The position numbers were made by a program, and so were the translations under genes. 8,301 nucleotides of DNA from JAAYXU01 sp050942555 (lineage in GTDB: Bacteria; Bacillota; Clostridia; Christensenellales; UMGS416): assembly GCA_050942555.1 (NCBI GenBank), contig JBMNNN010000092.1, positions 1 through 8,301 of the forward strand. Direction: 5' to 3'. Positions within the stretch are counted from its first letter, which is position 1. Every line of letters starts with the position of its first letter. Below are positions 5,480 through 8,301 of this stretch, piece after piece. The notes beneath the pieces are model-generated. The model did no database searches. It had not been told where the DNA came from and was given only the letters and a program-made list of their open reading frames with translations.

Positions 5480-5506
5480 CAATCATACCCAGTAGTATTA
5501 TGATTG
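5480..5506. promoter_or_regulatory. Inverted repeat, possible operator
   Basis: CAATCATA (5480-5487) and TATGATTG (5499-5506) are perfect 8-bp inverted arms with an 11-bp spacer, centred about 75 bp upstream of the GtrA -10 box. There is no T tract after it. The geometry suits a dimeric regulator site, but no regulator is adjacent. Confidence 0.45.
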
Positions 5507-5566
5507 GTATAAATGCTTACATCCGACCGGGTGTCCCGCCACCGTTCTGCAATGCGCCGGGATGTG

Positions 5567-5575
5567 GTATAATAC
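5567..5575 (+). promoter_or_regulatory. Extended -10 promoter of the GtrA-domain gene
   Basis: TGG-TATAAT is a perfect TGn extended -10. No good -35 is present at 16-18 bp; the nearest, TTCTGC at 5545-5550, is 19 bp away. The start would be near 5582, about 27 nt before the GTG start. Confidence 0.7.
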
Positions 5576-5608
5576 CCCATATCGCATCAGATAAGACGGA
5601 GGCAGACG

Positions 5609-6610
5609 GTGTACGTACTCATAACGAGCTGCAGGCCGGGCGGGGAAGCCCGGGAAGCCGCCCGCGCGTTGGCCGCGGCGGGGCATACGCCCCTCGTGTG
5701 GTCGCCCGACGGCATCGCGCCCGAAGGCTGGATATCCGATCCCGGTCCCGACGGGGAGACGCTGATCCGGAGCGCCGTGGCCCGCGCGGCCCAGGGGGAG
5801 AGCCCTTCGGGGCTCATGCTGCTGCCCCTTGAGCAGGGCTGGACGGCTGCCGACGGGCAGACATTGCTGGAGATCGCGGCCTGCAATCCCGGAGCGGTGG
5901 TCGCGGTCCGCCGACCGGGCAGGCTCCCGGCTCTGGAACGGGTCGCGGCGTGGATATACCGCTTCACGCAGGGACGCGCGGCGCATGACCTGTACGCGGG
6001 GCTAGTCGTATGGCCTGCCCAGCTGGTGGCCGCGCTGGATAGGCCCGGCAGGAATCCAATCCATATCCGCGCGCTTCTGGGCGTGCGCTCCCTGAATCTG
6101 CCGCTTGCCGAGGCGGAGCTGCGCCCGCAGCAGCCGCCCGCCGCGCGTCCCGCCGCCGCGGTCATGTGGGACATGCTGTGTTTTCTGGCGGTATTCCTGC
6201 GTTTTACCGGCTCCTCGCTCCTGTCGGCCGGGATCGACTACGGCCTTTTTGCGCTGCTGCTGACCCCGCTGCATTACGCCGAGGCCGCGCATGCGGCGGC
6301 CCGCGCCGTGAGCTCGGTCGTCAACTTCACGCTGAACCGGATGCTGGTGTTTTGCGACCGTCGAAACCGGGTTCCGCTGGCGCAGGCGCTGATCCGCTAC
6401 TATGCGCTGGCGGTCGTCGTGGCTGCGGCCGGTACCGGACTTATCCGCCTTTTTTCCACTGTGCTGGGCCTTCCCGCAATGCCGGTCAAGCTGGCGGTGG
6501 ATATTCTCCTGTATGTGCTCAGCTTTGTCGTGCAGCGCGAGCTTGTGTTTCACAGGCGGAGGATACGCCGCGTCCCGGCCGCAAAAAGCGCCCAAGAGGA
6601 AAGCCGCTAG
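5609..6610 (+). CDS. GtrA-domain membrane protein with a degenerate glycosyltransferase-like N-terminal domain
   Basis: A 333-residue two-part protein. Residues about 1-170 look like a reduced family-2 (dolichol-phosphate-mannose synthase-like) glycosyltransferase: an MYVLITSC opening strand, a helix, and a late G-x4-D-x3-GL pattern (QGRAAHDLYAGL, 122-132). The usual sugar-nucleotide-binding Asp motifs are not visible, so catalysis is doubtful. After a Pro/Ala-rich linker (173-184), residues about 195-315 form a four-helix GtrA domain (SAGIDYGLFALLL, SVVNFTLNRMLVF, then FVVQRELVF). GtrA proteins are implicated in moving or handling lipid-linked sugars for cell-surface glycans. The GTG start at 5609 has GGAGG (5598-5602) 6 nt upstream and an extended -10 promoter. 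Its stop overlaps that of the convergent kinase gene. The GtrA call is firm, the N-terminal origin less so. Confidence 0.85.
   Translation: MYVLITSCRPGGEAREAARALAAAGHTPLVWSPDGIAPEGWISDPGPDGETLIRSAVARAAQGESPSGLMLLPLEQGWTAADGQTLLEIAACNPGAVVAVRRPGRLPALERVAAWIYRFTQGRAAHDLYAGLVVWPAQLVAALDRPGRNPIHIRALLGVRSLNLPLAEAELRPQQPPAARPAAAVMWDMLCFLAVFLRFTGSSLLSAGIDYGLFALLLTPLHYAEAAHAAARAVSSVVNFTLNRMLVFCDRRNRVPLAQALIRYYALAVVVAAAGTGLIRLFSTVLGLPAMPVKLAVDILLYVLSFVVQRELVFHRRRIRRVPAAKSAQEESR
6607..6610. other. Overlapping convergent stop codons (CTAG)
   Basis: The GtrA gene ends with TAG (6608-6610, +) and the kinase with TAG on the minus strand (6607-6609), sharing two bases in the palindrome CTAG. No terminator can fit between the genes. 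Confidence 0.9.
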
Positions 6611-8115
6611 TTTCGTCTGCCCTGGATCTCCCGCACGCAGTCGTAGACCCGGCGATACTTCGCGTACAGCTCCTCGTACCTGTCATGCAGCGCGGGATCG
6701 GGCTCGAAAGTACGCCTGATGCGCACCAGCTGCCGCGCTCCTTCGGCGATGTCCCGGTACAGCCCGCAGGCGGCTCCGGCCATGATTGCCGCTCCCAGCG
6801 TACCGGCTTCCTCGACCTGGGGAACCGATACCGGCAGGTTGAATAGATCTGCCCGCATCTGCATCCACATCGGCGACCGGCTGCCGCCTCCCGTGGCGAT
6901 AAGCCGGTCCACCGGAACTCCGGCCTCGCGCAGGCAGTCGAGATTGATGCGCATCTCGTAGGCCACGCCCTCCATGAGGCCCCTATACAGTGTGCCTCTG
7001 TCGGTATCGGCGGTCAGCCCGACGATCGCGCCTACCGAATGGATGTCCATGTAGGGCGTCGCCGCGCCCGACAGGTGGGGGAGCACCAGCAGCCCAGTGG
7101 GCTCGTCCGGGGCCGTGGACTCAAGATATGTGTAGACGCTGACGCCCCGGGCTTTTGCCTCGCGCACCGCGTCCTGCGCGAATTTGTCGCGGTACCATTT
7201 GAGCAGCGCGCCGCCGTAGAAGCTGAACGCATATGTCACATAGTAGTCGGGGCGGATATAGGGAACGCAGGCGAAGTTGTACCGGCGCATCGCCTCGCCG
7301 GTATTGGGCCTGTCGAATACCGGCGTGATGCAGTCCACCGAACCGGTCCCGTTGGCGGCGACGCGCGGCTCCATCGCGCCGCCGCCCACGACGGCCCCGA
7401 TCTGATCCTGACCGCCCAGCAGCACCACCGTGCTGGGCGACAGGCCCAGCTCGCCCGCCACGCTGGGCAGCACCGTCGCGACCGGCGTACCAGCCTGTAC
7501 GGGCCTTGGAAACTGGTCGGCGCGCAGCCCGGCCGCATCGAGCAGCACCGGATCCCATTCCTTTTTAGCGACATTAAACATCAGCGTCCGCGAAGCCAGC
7601 GACCAGTCTACCGCCTTCTCGCCGGTAAGCCGGAAGAGTATGAAGTCGCTGTACTGCAGGAATGTCACCATCCGGCGATACACGTCGGGCTCGTTGTCGC
7701 GCAGCCACATGATCTTGGGCGCGCTGTACATCGGGTGGGGGTTGTGCCCCGACCGGGTCATGATTTCGCCGCGTCCCAGGCGGGCGATGAGCCTGTCGCA
7801 CTGCTCCTGGCCGCGGGGATCGGTGTAGGGCATGCTGCCGTAGAGCGCCCGGCCCTCCCTGTCGACCGGCACGCCCATCTCTCCGCAGGAGGTAATGCAC
7901 AGCGCCCGGACCGGCCCACCCTTATGGCCCGCGGAGGCCTCGGCGATCACGGTGCGCACCGCTTCCCACACGCGGTCGGGATTGAGCTCAACGTACCCGC
8001 GGCTGCTCCGCTCCAGCGCGTATTCCCTGTAGCTATAGGCGCTGACCGATCCGTCGTCGTGAAAAATCGTGCATTTGCTCCCGGACGTACCTACGTCAAG
8101 TCCAGCGATCGCCAT
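6607..8115 (-). CDS. FGGY-family carbohydrate kinase (xylulokinase-like)
   Basis: Cytoplasmic ATP-dependent kinase of 502 residues that would phosphorylate a sugar, ketose or polyol. The N-terminal phosphate-binding motif GLDVGTSGSK is at 5-14. The catalytic base is probably Asp237 in GGQDQIGAVVG. NGTGS (255-259) and the C-terminal GGGSRSPMWMQMRADLFNLP (409-428), with the following EEAGTLGAA, form the ATP site. All expected FGGY elements are intact. The substrate is not determined: xylulose, ribulose, erythrulose and others are all used in this family. I chose ATG at 8115 because GGGAGG (8123-8128) sits 7 nt upstream; the in-frame TTG (8139) and ATG (8133) further upstream would place that site inside the coding region. 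It has its own promoter and is not in an operon with the dehydrogenase or GH4 genes, so shared pathway membership is a guess. Confidence 0.93.
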   Translation of the reverse strand: MAIAGLDVGTSGSKCTIFHDDGSVSAYSYREYALERSSRGYVELNPDRVWEAVRTVIAEASAGHKGGPVRALCITSCGEMGVPVDREGRALYGSMPYTDPRGQEQCDRLIARLGRGEIMTRSGHNPHPMYSAPKIMWLRDNEPDVYRRMVTFLQYSDFILFRLTGEKAVDWSLASRTLMFNVAKKEWDPVLLDAAGLRADQFPRPVQAGTPVATVLPSVAGELGLSPSTVVLLGGQDQIGAVVGGGAMEPRVAANGTGSVDCITPVFDRPNTGEAMRRYNFACVPYIRPDYYVTYAFSFYGGALLKWYRDKFAQDAVREAKARGVSVYTYLESTAPDEPTGLLVLPHLSGAATPYMDIHSVGAIVGLTADTDRGTLYRGLMEGVAYEMRINLDCLREAGVPVDRLIATGGGSRSPMWMQMRADLFNLPVSVPQVEEAGTLGAAIMAGAACGLYRDIAEGARQLVRIRRTFEPDPALHDRYEELYAKYRRVYDCVREIQGRRN

Positions 8116-8165
8116 AATCAATCCTCCCTGCATTCCCAAGTTTCCATAATACTAGCACATATCGT

Positions 8166-8195
8166 ATTGTACCATTCGCCCGTAAAGGTTGTCCA
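8166..8195 (-). promoter_or_regulatory. Probable promoter of the FGGY kinase gene
   Basis: On the minus strand TGGACA (8190-8195) and TACAAT (8166-8171) are 18 bp apart. TGG directly before the -10 makes an extended -10 (TGG-TACAAT). It lies between the kinase start and the stop of the upstream YitT-like gene, so the kinase can be transcribed alone. Confidence 0.65.
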
Positions 8196-8209
8196 GTCCG
8201 GGGCCCGGC

Positions 8210-8301
8210 CTATGTGCGGGTAAAGCCCTCGCCCAGCACCTCGTTGGCCTCGGAGACGACGACGAACGCCTGCGGATCCTCGGATTCGACCAGCCGCTTG
8301 A
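8210..8301 (-). CDS. YitT/DUF2179 family membrane protein, C-terminal fragment (cut by window edge)
   Basis: Only the last 29 codons are inside the window. The sequence DPQAFVVVSEANEVLGEGF matches the end of the DUF2179 domain that closes YitT-family proteins in Firmicutes. These have five or so N-terminal membrane helices and this soluble C-terminal domain; their function is poorly known. The frame is open to the right edge and stops with TAG at 8210-8212. No convincing terminator follows before the kinase promoter; a small CCGG-GCC-CCGG hairpin at about 8199-8209 has no T tract. Confidence 0.75.
   Translation of the reverse strand, partial: KRLVESEDPQAFVVVSEANEVLGEGFTRT

Noticed and set aside
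7039..8223. A long + strand open frame of about 394 codons opposite the kinase gene
   Set aside because: It is antisense to an intact FGGY kinase whose motifs are all in place. Long antisense frames are common in GC-rich coding DNA, and the translation has no domain.

Overview
The window (8.3 kb) looks like a stretch of a GC-rich Gram-positive chromosome, most likely a Clostridia-type Firmicute. The basis is indirect. Shine-Dalgarno sequences are strong and purine-rich, GTG and TTG starts are used, and AT-rich sigma-A promoters with near-consensus -35/-10 boxes stand out against GC-rich coding DNA. A CtsR-type heat-shock operator and YitT, DUF5658 and GtrA family genes add to this. No mobile element, CRISPR array, tRNA or rRNA was seen.

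Layout. Bases 1-3280 form a sugar/polyol catabolic block. It starts with the 3' part of a zinc-dependent polyol (erythritol/L-threitol-like) dehydrogenase on +. Next comes an AraC-type regulator on -, whose stop codon abuts the dehydrogenase's stop. Divergent from the regulator is a GH4 glycosidase of the CHSV (alpha-galactosidase) type on +. The two divergent promoters are both readable, with their -35 boxes only 30 bp apart, so the AraC protein is the natural candidate regulator of the GH4 gene.

Bases 3281-3695 are non-coding and the most interesting part. A strong terminator-like hairpin follows the GH4 gene. After it lies a roughly 90-nt segment that folds on paper into a three-way junction with a possible pseudoknot, a candidate structured RNA that I do not recognise. 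Then come helically phased short repeats, and a consensus promoter whose spacer and -35 box carry a CtsR heptad pair. This promoter drives a small heat-shock protein (Hsp20) gene at 3696-4145, which ends in a textbook terminator.

Bases 4300-5318 carry two minus-strand membrane-protein genes: a hemolysin III/PAQR homologue (TTG start, consensus promoter) and, downstream, a small DUF5658 protein. A 290-bp non-coding gap from that start to the next gene holds the hemolysin III promoter, an 8-bp inverted repeat and an extended -10 promoter. It leads into a + gene encoding a degenerate glycosyltransferase-like domain fused to a GtrA membrane domain (5609-6610). That gene runs tail-to-tail, with overlapping stop codons (CTAG), into a minus-strand FGGY-family carbohydrate kinase with its own promoter. 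The right edge holds the last 29 codons of a minus-strand YitT/DUF2179 membrane protein.

The dehydrogenase, GH4 enzyme and FGGY kinase could all take part in carbohydrate or polyol use, but they are not one operon and no transporter is visible. The pathway link is inference.
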